37,857 nt of DNA from CAZPHU01 sp964586285 (GTDB taxonomy: Bacteria > Fibrobacterota > Chitinivibrionia > Chitinivibrionales > CAYFVL01): the NCBI GenBank assembly GCA_964586285.1, contig CAZPHU010000028.1, positions 1 through 37,857 of the forward strand, given 5' to 3'. Position 1 is the stretch's first letter; every line of letters starts with the position of its first letter. The position numbers and the translations under genes were made by a program. Below the pieces are notes generated by a model. That model made no database searches. It was not told the origin of the DNA and saw only the letters and a program-made list of their open reading frames with translations. Positions 17,801 to 26,164 of the stretch are shown piece after piece.

Positions 17801-19184
17801 TGGAGTATTCAGGTATAAAATCGGTGATGATGATTTTTCGAGAGGAGCAAATACAATATCCTCTCCACAGCTTATTGCCGATGTCGAATATGACCACGGT
17901 GAAACTGTTACAATTTACGTTCAGGAAAGTGATATTGCCGGTAACTGGTCGGCGGCGGCTCAAATCACCACCGAGATAGATTTGGCCGGACCTAACGAGC
18001 CTCTTTTTGCCGAGGTAGTTTCACCAACGCGCGAAACTCGTCCCGTCTGGTCTTGGTCGTCGGGCGGGGGTGACGGTGAGGGAACTTATCGACTGAAACT
18101 GAATAACTCCGATTTGACTATAGATGCACTCGTTTTGGATACGACAGTATTTACACCCGAAAATGATTTGCCTGAAGGTGAGCATAAACTTTACGTACAG
18201 GAGCGTGACGGTATAGGGAACTGGTCTGATGCCGCGGTTAAAACTATCGTGATCGACACTACACCCCCGTCAAGCCCAACAGTCAGTGTAAATCCCTCGG
18301 GAGAGACCAGAAACAGACGACCCGTATGGTCGTGGGAACCGGTGGGCGGAGGAACAGGGATATATCGATATCGTTTGAATAATCCCGAGCTGCAAAATCA
18401 GCCGATCACGAGTGTAATCGAACCCTTCTCCCCAGAAACCGATTTACAGGACGGTGTGCATGTTTTTTATGTACAGGAGAGAGATGAGGCTGGAAACTGG
18501 TCCGAATCGGGTGAGGCGTCGGTGACCATAGACAATCTGCCTCCTTCGGGCCCGTCAATCACCGCGACAACCCCCACCTACGATATTACTCCAACATGGA
18601 GATGGACAAGCGGAAACGGTGGAATGGGCGTATACAGGTATCGGCTGAACAATGCGGATGTTACTACCCAGCCGGAGGTAACAACAACCTCATATACTGC
18701 TTTAAACGCGCTGGGTATTGGAGATCATTCCTTGTATGTGCAGGAGCGCGATCTTGCCGGCAACTGGTCTCCGGTAAAATCAAAGACCGTAACGATCGAG
18801 CAGGATCCGTTCGACGCCATCACTTATCAGGATGTGAAAAAAACAGCGGCATCTATGAAAGGGGGCATCATTTGCGGAAGTGAGAGCAGCTGTCCGGAAA
18901 TAATTTTTTACAAGACCAAAGCCGGTGTGTACGGCAAGATGCGCATTAAACCTTTAATCATAAGAGGATCTGTTCCGAGCGCCGAATTTGTATCGTACAA
19001 TTCGTCAGGATTGATTTCCTATAGTAACATAGTTCCATTAGAGTGTGATGGAGGAATAGATGTAGACAGGGTGATAAGTATAACATCCAATGATTTTGTG
19101 GTGAAATGTAAAAACGGAATACCCAGTGTTGAAACTTGTGAAGGTACAATATTTACGGAAAAACCTACTTCCAGGATAGAGTAA
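14880..19184 (+). CDS. Giant repeat lipoprotein with PKD/Ig-like domains and eleven GNWS repeats
   Basis: The protein has 1434 residues from the ATG at 14880, behind a strong GGGAGGAAAC site. The longest frame starts at a TTG at 14844. The N-terminus is a lipoprotein signal ending VYISC. It is followed by a PKD-like segment (about 30-125), an I-set Ig-like domain (about 130-215, with the Cys-deficient core LHYVWYRDG and the classic DAGTYVCTISN), and a cadherin/Ig-like segment (about 220-313). Eleven tandem ~90-residue repeats follow, each with a P-x-W-x-W strand and ending near VQERDxAGNWS plus a VxID strand. The ~125-residue C-terminal domain has five cysteines and resembles nothing I recognise. 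It is probably an extracellular adhesin or stalk anchored by lipid. No catalytic motif is seen. Confidence 0.88.
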   Translation: MRPFLSYTICLLYILLVYISCTTPVEPFVSKEAKVKLYFTNLQPADDGSYSDTTGKEIRIKAIGKLWHLIDTCILYWDDDTTVGISRSDNKDDSVILSHVFTSPGLKEITVRTIRKDEDETENSISIDIVKRPMQIISMPADTVMNVKESLSWKIDAVGSGPLHYVWYRDGVEEPFHESDMLTFDSLTMEDAGTYVCTISNPFGDTAHTEAAMLTVIQTNRTPVFVGEAPDTLYVMRDGDTIHIPLSAVDADNDSVMFSLDDPTLPKGAGAAVSADTLRVWMPVNISGDFQLTVHAADGISDTTKDIQITVEDKTAPAAPIVHGPSITNESLPRWSWSSQGEVAAAYRYKLDSDNLESDATVTTDTVFIPPTDLQEGVHTFYIQQKDSNGNWSAIAAGRVRVDYTPPFSPEVQGDKITNDSTPSWSWRSVDEQGAGLFRIRLYSDDGGALFAADTVDTVFSPEATLGNGMWIFSVSECDSAGNWSKPDTFITVVDREAGPPPVVEVDSPTNNRKPTWSWTSGGGLGEYRYTLRDEDSLFAADTVTDTLYTPENDLEEGEYSLLVEEKDQAGNWSQAGWAVVVIDTTGPQNLRIAATSPTRERKPTWIWISGEGGCGKFKIALNEEDALLDALESSSFEFTPENNLDEGTHILYVQERDSAGNWSEVVSHEIVIDITPPQPPLVSGPATTNDSTPQWSWNGTGAGIYRYKLNSEDFSEGYVETSEQNFSPSEALSEGNHVLYVRERDLAGNWSGPGTFTILVDYTPPASPLLFAVSPTNDIMPTWNWTAGGGETDATFRYKLNDNKLETDAIETASLSFTPSETLSVDDHTFYIQQSDAAGNWSEVESLTVTIDLSASPPPNWSSMPVITNNIKPTWAWRSGGGSRYYRFSLDSSDVTMISDSGSDTSFTPAQELNEGLYTLYVQERDYAGNWSDSTSFELEIDLTPPAAPTDIAPALTNRASPRWSWVSGGGGCGVFRYKIGDDDFSRGANTISSPQLIADVEYDHGETVTIYVQESDIAGNWSAAAQITTEIDLAGPNEPLFAEVVSPTRETRPVWSWSSGGGDGEGTYRLKLNNSDLTIDALVLDTTVFTPENDLPEGEHKLYVQERDGIGNWSDAAVKTIVIDTTPPSSPTVSVNPSGETRNRRPVWSWEPVGGGTGIYRYRLNNPELQNQPITSVIEPFSPETDLQDGVHVFYVQERDEAGNWSESGEASVTIDNLPPSGPSITATTPTYDITPTWRWTSGNGGMGVYRYRLNNADVTTQPEVTTTSYTALNALGIGDHSLYVQERDLAGNWSPVKSKTVTIEQDPFDAITYQDVKKTAASMKGGIICGSESSCPEIIFYKTKAGVYGKMRIKPLIIRGSVPSAEFVSYNSSGLISYSNIVPLECDGGIDVDRVISITSNDFVVKCKNGIPSVETCEGTIFTEKPTSRIE
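15822..18803 (+). repeat. Eleven tandem ~271-base coding repeats
   Basis: These encode eleven consecutive ~90-residue modules of the giant lipoprotein. Each starts near a TPPxxP hinge, has a [TS]N-x-x-x-PxWxW strand, often a GGG turn, an F/Y-R-Y/F-K/R-L strand, and closes with YVQERDxAGNWS. Copies are clearly related in protein but diverged in DNA, so they are old duplications under selection, not a recent expansion. The GNWS tetrapeptide is present in all eleven. Confidence 0.85.
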
Positions 19185-19222
19185 GCTGGTCAGGTAATGC
19201 GGTAATTGTCTGTTTTCGCTTC

Positions 19223-20347
19223 TCAGCCGCTTTTGCGTTTGAAGCTGAGTATGGCCGTGGTATAAACGCTGAGACCAATTATGAGCATAGATAAAGCTTC
19301 CCGGCCTAAATGCCTGATTGCGGTTCCTTTGAGCATAATCTCTCTCACTACGGTAATGAAATAGCGTACCGGGTTGATTAGTGTGAGATTTTCTACCCAG
19401 TCGGGCATATTTTCAATCGGAAGAAAAAAGCCGCTGAGTAATATGAAAAACAGCAGAACAAACCAGGTGACAAACAGCGCCTGGTGAGGTGTGCGGGTTA
19501 GAGTAGAAATCAAAACACCGATCCCTATGGAAGAAAAAAGGTACAGCACAGCAAACAGAAGAAGTGTGGAATAACTTCCCGCAAAAGGTATTTGAAACCA
19601 TACCGAGGCTATCAGCAACACCACCAGAAGCTCAACTAATCCCACCATCGCATAAGGAATGCTTTTGCTTACGACCACATGGATCGGTTTGATCGGTGTC
19701 ACGAGCAGCTGCTCTAGTGTACCTGATTCTTTCTCCCTGACAATTGAAAACCCGGTCAGTAATGCCGTAACCATCGTCACAAGCAAGACCGCCAGAGCCG
19801 GGACCATGTACCAAGTGGCCTTGAGAAGAGGATTGAACAGCACCTCGGTATGAGCGATAACCGGATAAACATACTCTGTGCGAATGCCTCGCGCCGTAAG
19901 GTTCGTGTAAAACGACTGTTGCGCCCATTCTCCAATGATTGCTTTAAGATAGCCGGTTGCTACACCGGAGGAATTCGCATCCTGCCCGTCTATCAAGAGC
20001 ATAACCTCCGCTCGATTTTGTTGTAATTTGCGTGCGAAGTCCTCCGGTATGATAATTCCGACCTTCGACTCTCCTTTATCCAGCATTTCACGAATATTTT
20101 GTGGGGATTGTGCAAAGCCGACAAAGTCAAACAGTCTATTTCGGCTCAGACTCAAGCTGAGTGAACGGCTGGTGGGAGAGTCGCCGGCATCGTAAATCGT
20201 AATTGGGGTGTTTCGTACCTCTGTGGTAATCGCATAGCCCAAAACAAAAAGCTGAAATAAAACAGGCAAAATCATCAAACGAATGCCCGTGGGATCGTGC
20301 AGCAGATGAATAAATTCTTTCCATATAAGAATGCGCAATCTAGTCAT
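19223..20347 (-). CDS. ABC-2 type exporter permease (YbhR/YhhJ-like)
   Basis: The 374-residue inner-membrane permease has one N-terminal membrane helix (ILPVLFQLFVLGYAITTEV), a large periplasmic domain (about 45-175), then five helices in the C-terminal half. The segment FSIVREKESGTLEQLLVTPI is the hallmark of ABC-2 permeases. It probably pairs with the other permease gene, whose stop overlaps its start by four bases (ATGA), to form the membrane channel driven by the two ATPases upstream. It is the last gene of the seven-gene efflux operon. The substrate is unknown; relatives export drugs, bile salts or toxic small molecules. Confidence 0.9.
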   Translation of the reverse strand: MTRLRILIWKEFIHLLHDPTGIRLMILPVLFQLFVLGYAITTEVRNTPITIYDAGDSPTSRSLSLSLSRNRLFDFVGFAQSPQNIREMLDKGESKVGIIIPEDFARKLQQNRAEVMLLIDGQDANSSGVATGYLKAIIGEWAQQSFYTNLTARGIRTEYVYPVIAHTEVLFNPLLKATWYMVPALAVLLVTMVTALLTGFSIVREKESGTLEQLLVTPIKPIHVVVSKSIPYAMVGLVELLVVLLIASVWFQIPFAGSYSTLLLFAVLYLFSSIGIGVLISTLTRTPHQALFVTWFVLLFFILLSGFFLPIENMPDWVENLTLINPVRYFITVVREIMLKGTAIRHLGREALSMLIIGLSVYTTAILSFKRKSG

Positions 20348-21459
20348 AGTGTTTTCCTGACGCGCACAACTGAGAACGTGAAAAGAGTCACAAACATGAC
20401 AAAAAGAACCGTTATCGGCCTTTGAAGGGCCTCGGGACCGACAGCTTTAAGCATTATCCCACGGGTGATTGTCAAATAATGAGTCGCGGGAAGAATAGAT
20501 GAAAGTACTTGCAAAGGTAAAGGCATACTTCTGACCGGGAAAATAAAGCCGGTCAGTATCACCGAAGGCATCATGGTGGCAACGATTGTCATAAACATCG
20601 CGTGAAGCTGCTTGCGCGTGATGGTGCTGATAAGCAACCCGAGCAATAAACATATCATTATATATAAGACACTTATTGATGCAAGCAGCAGGGGATTTCC
20701 TTTAATGACCACTCCGAAAGCTATCCTGCCGATAAGCAGAACAAGGAAACCGTCTATCGCACCAAGAGCGAGGTAAGGTATAAGTTTGCCTATAACGATT
20801 TCTCCAGGTCGTATAGGAGAGATCGACAACTGGTCGAGTGTACCGTTTTCCTTTTCGCGAGTTAAAGCTACGGAGGTTAGAAGAGCAGATATCATGGTGA
20901 GAATCACAACCATCAGACCGGGCACGAAATATAAAGCGCTTTCCTGCTGCGGATTATAAAGGATGTTTTGCTTTATGGTGACAGGTTCGGGGAAATCGCG
21001 CTCGAGGTAGTCTAATGTCGGATCTGTTATTGCCTGTTGAGCGGCATTACGAATGATCGTGCCGATGTTGGGATCGGAACCGTCGATAAGAAACTGTACG
21101 GCGGCCTGTTTTGAACCGGATTTAAGATCCGCGGAAAAATCGGCGGGAAACCGTATGAGTGAACGGATTTCCTTTGAATGGAAAAGCTCTACCGGGTCGT
21201 TAACCGGCTGAGTTATGTCTACTACATCAAAAAGCTCCGAAGCATTCAGCGATGATATTATATGGCCAACTGCCCGGTCGTAAGTCTCGCAGGCAACGCC
21301 TACTGCGATGTTTTCCGTTTCCGTTTTCAGTGCATACCCGTAAAGAAACATCATCACAGCTGGTAGAAGCAACACTATGGTCAAAGCCTGGGGGTCGCGT
21401 AAGATGTGATATGCCTCCTTGCGGGCAACGGCTGCCATTCTTCTCGCGCTCTTACGCAT
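20344..21459 (-). CDS. ABC-2 type exporter permease (YbhS-like)
   Basis: The 371-residue protein has the same layout as the next gene: N-terminal helix (VLLLPAVMMFLYGYALKTE), periplasmic domain, and a C-terminal bundle introduced by SVALTREKENGTLDQLSISP, the ABC-2 coupling segment. The periplasmic part has FLIDGSDPN, matching LLIDGQDANS in the partner permease, so the two are paralogues and likely form a heterodimer. Its start overlaps the preceding ATPase gene by eight bases. Confidence 0.9.
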   Translation of the reverse strand: MRKSARRMAAVARKEAYHILRDPQALTIVLLLPAVMMFLYGYALKTETENIAVGVACETYDRAVGHIISSLNASELFDVVDITQPVNDPVELFHSKEIRSLIRFPADFSADLKSGSKQAAVQFLIDGSDPNIGTIIRNAAQQAITDPTLDYLERDFPEPVTIKQNILYNPQQESALYFVPGLMVVILTMISALLTSVALTREKENGTLDQLSISPIRPGEIVIGKLIPYLALGAIDGFLVLLIGRIAFGVVIKGNPLLLASISVLYIMICLLLGLLISTITRKQLHAMFMTIVATMMPSVILTGFIFPVRSMPLPLQVLSSILPATHYLTITRGIMLKAVGPEALQRPITVLFVMFVTLFTFSVVRVRKTL

Positions 21460-22198
21460 TTGCGTTTTTTCCCAACTGTTGACGGGTGATGCGTAGAAAG
21501 GCTTGCTGAAGAGTATCGGCTCCCGTTTGTTTTTTCAACTCCGACGGACTGTTTACCGCCGCAATTTTCCCGGCTATCATCACCGATATTCTCCTGCAAT
21601 ACTCAGCTTCATCAAGATGATGCGTTGTTACGAAAACGGTAGTACCTTTGCCACTGAGTTTTTCGATATGATCCCAGAATTTTCGGCGGCTCAAAGGATC
21701 TACAGATCCCGTCGGTTCGTCAAGAAAGAGTATGGGCGGATTATGCATGGTTGCGCAGGCCAGGCTCAGGCGCTGCTGCCAGCCCCAGGGAAGATCACCT
21801 GTGGTTCGTGAGAGAAGTTTGGTGATGTTGAGAAATTCCGCAAGTTCTCCGGTACGTTGTTTTAGCTGTTTTGAGTTCAGACCGTAAAGAGTACCATAGA
21901 GCTTCATATTGTCCGCTACACTAAGATCTGTGTACAAGCTGAATTTCTGAGACATGTATCCGATTCTGCTCCTAATTTGAGCCGTTTCTTTCATTATGTC
22001 AAACCCGGCGACCATGCCGCTGCCGCTTGTCGGTGCCAAAAGCCCGCATAACATTCGAATTGCCGTCGTTTTACCTGCGCCGTTAGGCCCCAGAAATCCA
22101 AAAATTTCGCCACTTTCAATATGGACATCAATTTCGTTTACGGCAGTAAATGTTCCAAAACGCTTTGTAAGTTTTGAAGTATCTATTGCCGAACTCAT
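21452..22198 (-). CDS. ABC transporter ATP-binding protein, second ATPase of exporter (YbhF C-half-like)
   Basis: The 248-residue ATPase has Walker A GPNGAGKTTA, Q-loop YMSQKFSLY, Walker B ILFLDEPTGSVDP and the H-loop in VFVTTHHLDEAEYC. Its signature reads LPWGWQQRL instead of LSGGQ. As I recall, that variant is typical of the second ATPase half of YbhF/RbbA-type exporters and is not decay. It starts directly after the stop of the first ATPase with no gap, so the two probably act as a pair. E. coli YbhF carries the two as one polypeptide; here they are split. Confidence 0.92.
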   Translation of the reverse strand: MSSAIDTSKLTKRFGTFTAVNEIDVHIESGEIFGFLGPNGAGKTTAIRMLCGLLAPTSGSGMVAGFDIMKETAQIRSRIGYMSQKFSLYTDLSVADNMKLYGTLYGLNSKQLKQRTGELAEFLNITKLLSRTTGDLPWGWQQRLSLACATMHNPPILFLDEPTGSVDPLSRRKFWDHIEKLSGKGTTVFVTTHHLDEAEYCRRISVMIAGKIAAVNSPSELKKQTGADTLQQAFLRITRQQLGKNANA

Positions 22199-23137
22199 TT
22201 AGTATGCTCCAGTCCCTCGGGAAGTAAGCTCGTGAATAAAAACATCTTCAATACCTGCTGGTGCAGGTTTCAGCCCGGCTGCAAAAGGAATGATCTGCTC
22301 CAGCGCGGTTTGAATATCTTCGCGACTAAGTTGTCTTTCTGTTACAATACGTAAACTTCCTCCTGTAGCGTATATATGAACGATACCCGGCGGGAGCGTT
22401 TTTTCTGATGGTATGCGATCTGCGATATCCAGCTGATATATCGCAAGAGGATAACGATCAACCATTTCTTTTGGAGTACCTGTACTGATAACCTTTCCCT
22501 CGTGCAACAGTATCAGATCATCACACAACTGCGCTTCATCCATGTATGGAGTAGTAAGAATTATTGTAGTCCCGGCTTTACGAAGATCGTAAAGAATTTC
22601 CCAGAATTCTTCTCGTGAAAGGGGATCCACACCGACTGTGGGTTCATCCAGTAATAATACTTTTGGTTCATGAATTAGAGCACAACACAGGGCAAGTTTC
22701 TGTTTCATGCCTCCCGAAAGATTGCCCGCCTTGCGGTCAACGAAGCTCTCGAGACGGGCAAAGGAGAGCAGTCGCCTGATTCTTGCATCGGCGCGATCTT
22801 TGGGTATGGTGAAAATATCGGCGAAAAACCTGATATTCTCCTTGACGGACAAATCCGGATATAAGGAAAACCGTTGCGGCATATATCCGATTCTGTCACG
22901 GATCATTTGTCTTTGCTTCAGTGTCGAATATCCCAGAACTGAGACCGTCCCGGAGTATAAATTGTCAAGTGTAGCGCATATCCGCATGAGAGTAGTCTTA
23001 CCTGCGCCGTCAGCTCCGATGATTCCGGTCAGCATGTTTGGTTTTATCGATATCGAAATGTCGGATAACGCAGCTGTGTCGCCGTAACGGCGGCTTACGG
23101 AGTTTACACTAACAGGAGCAGGGCCGGTGCCACTCAT
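22199..23137 (-). CDS. ABC transporter ATP-binding protein, first ATPase of exporter (YbhF N-half-like)
   Basis: The protein has 312 residues from the ATG at 23137, which overlaps the HlyD stop as ATGA and follows GGAGAG. The longest frame uses a TTG at 23149. Visible motifs are Walker A GADGAGKTTL, Q-loop YMPQRFSLYPDLS, a canonical signature LSGGMKQKL, Walker B VLLLDEPTVGVDP and an H-loop variant with TTPYMDEAQLC (Pro-Tyr in place of the switch His). The missing His suggests that this site may hydrolyse ATP poorly and that the partner ATPase does the main work. The ~90-residue C-terminal extension (about 225-312) is common in this exporter group. Confidence 0.92.
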   Translation of the reverse strand: MSGTGPAPVSVNSVSRRYGDTAALSDISISIKPNMLTGIIGADGAGKTTLMRICATLDNLYSGTVSVLGYSTLKQRQMIRDRIGYMPQRFSLYPDLSVKENIRFFADIFTIPKDRADARIRRLLSFARLESFVDRKAGNLSGGMKQKLALCCALIHEPKVLLLDEPTVGVDPLSREEFWEILYDLRKAGTTIILTTPYMDEAQLCDDLILLHEGKVISTGTPKEMVDRYPLAIYQLDIADRIPSEKTLPPGIVHIYATGGSLRIVTERQLSREDIQTALEQIIPFAAGLKPAPAGIEDVFIHELTSRGTGAY

Positions 23138-24033
23138 TCGGCTCTCCAAATCTCCACGGGTAACCCTCTTTTAAGCAAACGCTTCTTATTGTCCGCTCGT
23201 GCGCGAATCCTGAACATAAGCTCATTACGCGACTCACGGGTTTGGACATTGCGAGGTGTGAATTCCGCCTCTTCGCTGATCCAGACTATCTGAGCATCAA
23301 GGAGGATATGGTCGCTTCTTTCGTCGGATCTGTCTAAACGCAACCGTATGTTTTGTCCGATTTGAATCTGCGACAGCAGAGTCTGTGGAACGAAAAAGTC
23401 CACATGCATTGTGTCAAAAGCTCCGACATCGAACAGCGGCCCGCCGGGAGCAGCCATTTCGCCTCTATTGCGGTATTTGGTTAAGACAATTCCGTCGGCG
23501 GGAGATATCACGTAACAGTCTTTCAGCTGATTCTGAAGGATTGCCATTTGGGATTCTAAAACATCACGTTTACGAACGAGAGCCGACTGCATCTGCTGTG
23601 CCGCTTCAAGACTGTGATCCGCCGATTTAACCTGAGTTCCCAGTTCATCTTTTCTCTGTTGCGCGGCGGAGCCCTTTTCAACCAATTTGCTGATGCGGCC
23701 GAATTCTCTTGCCAGCCCGCGGACCTCCGTCTTCTTTGACTCGATTTCGGCTCCTCTGGCAGCAATAGTATGATTCAATTCTGCTTTCCTTGCCTCAAGC
23801 TCCTGCATTTTTAGTTTTATTGGTATTGTATCAACTATCATGCACAGCTGATCGCGTTTGACCCTGGTTCCCTCCTCCACCATCATAGAAATTATCCTGC
23901 CCGATGTTGTCGTGGATACCGAATAAGTCTGTGATTCCACAATACCCGATGCTATGAAACCAGGCGGCATATCATCACTGCAGCCAAAGAAAAATGACAC
24001 CATGTATATCGTTAAGAATATGCGCCCTCTCAT
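23134..24033 (-). CDS. HlyD/AcrA-family periplasmic adaptor, lipoprotein form
   Basis: The 299-residue membrane fusion protein bridges the ABC permeases and the outer-membrane TolC. The signal ends in a lipobox (SFFFGC, Cys18), so the mature protein should be lipid-anchored, as in AcrA. A biotinyl-lipoyl half (about 40-70, SGRIISMMVEEGTRVKRDQL) leads into a long Lys/Glu/Gln-rich coiled-coil hairpin (about 72-155). The second lipoyl half (YVISPADGIVLTKYRNRGEM) and a beta-barrel segment (MHVDFFVPQTLL, IQIGQNIRLRLDR) follow. AGGAG precedes the ATG. It lies 13 bases after the TolC gene. Confidence 0.93.
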   Translation of the reverse strand: MRGRIFLTIYMVSFFFGCSDDMPPGFIASGIVESQTYSVSTTTSGRIISMMVEEGTRVKRDQLCMIVDTIPIKLKMQELEARKAELNHTIAARGAEIESKKTEVRGLAREFGRISKLVEKGSAAQQRKDELGTQVKSADHSLEAAQQMQSALVRKRDVLESQMAILQNQLKDCYVISPADGIVLTKYRNRGEMAAPGGPLFDVGAFDTMHVDFFVPQTLLSQIQIGQNIRLRLDRSDERSDHILLDAQIVWISEEAEFTPRNVQTRESRNELMFRIRARADNKKRLLKRGLPVEIWRAE

Positions 24034-24046
24034 TTATTGACTCCTG

Positions 24047-25468
24047 TTAAAAATGTATGCTTTCACCAAGTGCATACAGCAGACGCAAAAAGGCGACCTT
24101 ACGCATCATCTGTGCTTTGTCGTGAGCCCGCTCCGCCTGCGATACTTCGTTAAGAGATTCAAGGTATTCCGCCGAAACAACGGTTCCGGCATCCAATGCG
24201 TTTTCAAGATCTCTTGAAACTGCCTCCGCTGCCGCCAGGGATTTCTCCGTCGCCTCTTCCATCGATTGTGCCTGCCGGTATTGTTGACGGGCCAGACGTG
24301 TCAGTTTATCAAATTCTTCACGGGTGTGTTTTCGCCTGTTCTCCAGAATCGCCTGCTCTCTTTTAAGCTGCTCACGTTGAGCCCATTTCCTCATGCCGTC
24401 ATATATTGTCCAGTTCATATGAAGTCCTGCGGTACCATATTGCATGATTTCGTTTGCGCCCATCTGTAAACCAGGGTTCGCAAAGCGGTATCCCGCCCTC
24501 AAAGAGAGAGATGGAAACCGCTGCGATCGGAAAACTTCCTGGCTCTGCTTTGCCTGCCCTATCCTATGTAGTAAGATCTGAAGTTCCGGCCTGCGGATAT
24601 CGGTCGTCTCACCGCCGAGTTTCGTGCGACTGTAAAAAGAATCGAAATGGTAACCGGCCGGATACGCAAGTGTGTCCTGTATACCCAGAAGGTGAGTAAC
24701 CTCCAGGCGAAGCGAATCTACCCGGCCCTGAGCTTGCAAAATGTCAAGGCGAGCCTGTTCGAGCCGTGCCGAGGCAATAAGCACCTGAGAGTATGGCTGT
24801 ATCCCCGCATCATAAAGGTCGCGTATGTATCCCACATGCTCAGCTATGCGGGTAACCTTCTTACGCTGTGTTTTAACCCCCGCGACCGCATCTTCCCACC
24901 GAAAGTAAAGAATACCCAAATTCAGGGATTGCATATTTCGCTGAACATCTACCGCCAAACTCTGAGCATCAACCTCCGCCTGTGCCGCACGGGTGGCATG
25001 CGTGCGGGCAAAGCCGGTGAAAATGGGATACCTTATATCAAGCCCGATCTCATACCTGTCATAGTCGCCGACAGGTTCATCGATTTCAAGCGGTATCGTA
25101 TCGGGTATCCCCATGGGGACAGTGTCCTCCAACAGAGTGAGTGAACGGCTGAAGGAAATTCTGTTTCGCCTGCTTTGAAAAACATAGCTGCCTATCATGT
25201 CAACAGTCGGATACAAATCCGCTCGCGCCTCAATAAAATTGTGCATACTTTGCTCGTGACGAAGCTCGGCATTCTTTATGTCTTTATTGTGAGCAAACAG
25301 TATCGCCTGCGCCTTGGGAAGTGATAATGGACCGGCAAAGCCCGATACCACCGAAAATAATAACATCCAGCAGAGCAATCGAAAATGCCTGCCGAAAACA
25401 ACGTTACGAAACTTTATGCCTCCGCTTTGAAAGTGAAGTGCAAACAGAACAGACTGCCCAACTCTCAT
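24047..25468 (-). CDS. TolC-family outer-membrane efflux protein
   Basis: The 473-residue protein has a long basic N-region and hydrophobic signal (LLCWMLLFSVVSGFAGPLS). Two OEP repeats follow, with the internal repeats usual for TolC trimers: LPKAQAILFAHNKDIKNAEL near the mature start, IGLDIRYPIFTGFART in the first half, and LHMNWTIYDGMRKWAQREQL in the second. Long Ala/Gln/Arg-rich helices form the periplasmic tunnel. Its start overlaps the TetR stop (ATGA). Together with the adaptor and ABC genes downstream it makes a complete tripartite exporter. Confidence 0.93.
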   Translation of the reverse strand: MRVGQSVLFALHFQSGGIKFRNVVFGRHFRLLCWMLLFSVVSGFAGPLSLPKAQAILFAHNKDIKNAELRHEQSMHNFIEARADLYPTVDMIGSYVFQSRRNRISFSRSLTLLEDTVPMGIPDTIPLEIDEPVGDYDRYEIGLDIRYPIFTGFARTHATRAAQAEVDAQSLAVDVQRNMQSLNLGILYFRWEDAVAGVKTQRKKVTRIAEHVGYIRDLYDAGIQPYSQVLIASARLEQARLDILQAQGRVDSLRLEVTHLLGIQDTLAYPAGYHFDSFYSRTKLGGETTDIRRPELQILLHRIGQAKQSQEVFRSQRFPSLSLRAGYRFANPGLQMGANEIMQYGTAGLHMNWTIYDGMRKWAQREQLKREQAILENRRKHTREEFDKLTRLARQQYRQAQSMEEATEKSLAAAEAVSRDLENALDAGTVVSAEYLESLNEVSQAERAHDKAQMMRKVAFLRLLYALGESIHF

Positions 25469-26121
25469 GAGTTCTTTCCTCCGATGAAGATACCGTTACA
25501 GATTGTTTCGGTGATCTCTTCGATTCGCTTCCGGATAAACTGTTCATTATATTCAGCCGGCCACGGAAGATCGCGGCCGATTATGGAAAAGAAAAAACGT
25601 GCCGCGAAAGTACCAGCACTCATGCTCATGATATTAATTATGAAATGAGACGGATCGATCGAACGAATCAGGCCCTTTTCACGATTGGAGCTAATTACCC
25701 GCATAACCGTTTCGGGAGTGTCTCCCATCGCGCGGCGCAAAACCGGTGCCAGCTCACGCAGGACTGATCCTCCATCCGCAATTTCCCGAATTAGAAGACG
25801 TGCGAAATCGATATTTTCTGAAATCGTCTTTATGTAGGTGGCGGCGATTGTCCGGATAAGCATCCGAATATCGTCCGATCCGTTATGTCGATTCAATTCC
25901 GCCCGAATCCTACCCCAAATAATATTCATTGCATCGCGGACAGTCTCTTTATACAGAAGATCTTTTGTTCGAAAGTAATAATGAAGGAGGGCCTTGTTTA
26001 CCCCGGCTCTGTCGGCGATCGACTGCATCCGTGCTCCCGCCCTGCCGTTCTGAACGAATTCGTGCCGCGCGGCGGCAAGAATCTTTGACTGTGTATCCGA
26101 AGATCTGCCACTGTTTTCCAT
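25465..26121 (-). CDS. TetR/AcrR-family repressor of the efflux operon
   Basis: The 218-residue regulator has an N-terminal TetR helix-turn-helix (about 9-55): KILAAARHEFVQNGRAGARM, SIADRAGVNKALLHYYFRTK, then the start of the effector domain. The C-terminal half (about 60-218) is the variable ligand-binding domain and shows no recognisable ligand family. It is the first gene of the operon and overlaps tolC by four bases. A near-consensus promoter with an overlapping inverted repeat lies just upstream, which fits autoregulation with ligand-driven release of exporter expression. The start follows AGGTGATTC. Confidence 0.93.
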   Translation of the reverse strand: MENSGRSSDTQSKILAAARHEFVQNGRAGARMQSIADRAGVNKALLHYYFRTKDLLYKETVRDAMNIIWGRIRAELNRHNGSDDIRMLIRTIAATYIKTISENIDFARLLIREIADGGSVLRELAPVLRRAMGDTPETVMRVISSNREKGLIRSIDPSHFIINIMSMSAGTFAARFFFSIIGRDLPWPAEYNEQFIRKRIEEITETICNGIFIGGKNS

Positions 26122-26133
26122 GAATCACCTGTT

Positions 26134-26164
26134 TTTAACCATTGAGTTTAACCCGATGGTTAAA
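26134..26164. promoter_or_regulatory. Probable TetR operator: perfect inverted repeat plus an extra half-site
   Basis: TTTAACC (26147-26153), the spacer CGAT and GGTTAAA (26158-26164) make a perfect 7-4-7 inverted repeat. A further half-site, TTTAACC at 26134-26140, lies exactly 13 bases from the first. The site adjoins the -10 box and covers the predicted transcription start of the tetR gene, the expected position for a repressor. The sites are seen directly; binding by the neighbouring TetR protein is inferred from position. Confidence 0.72.
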
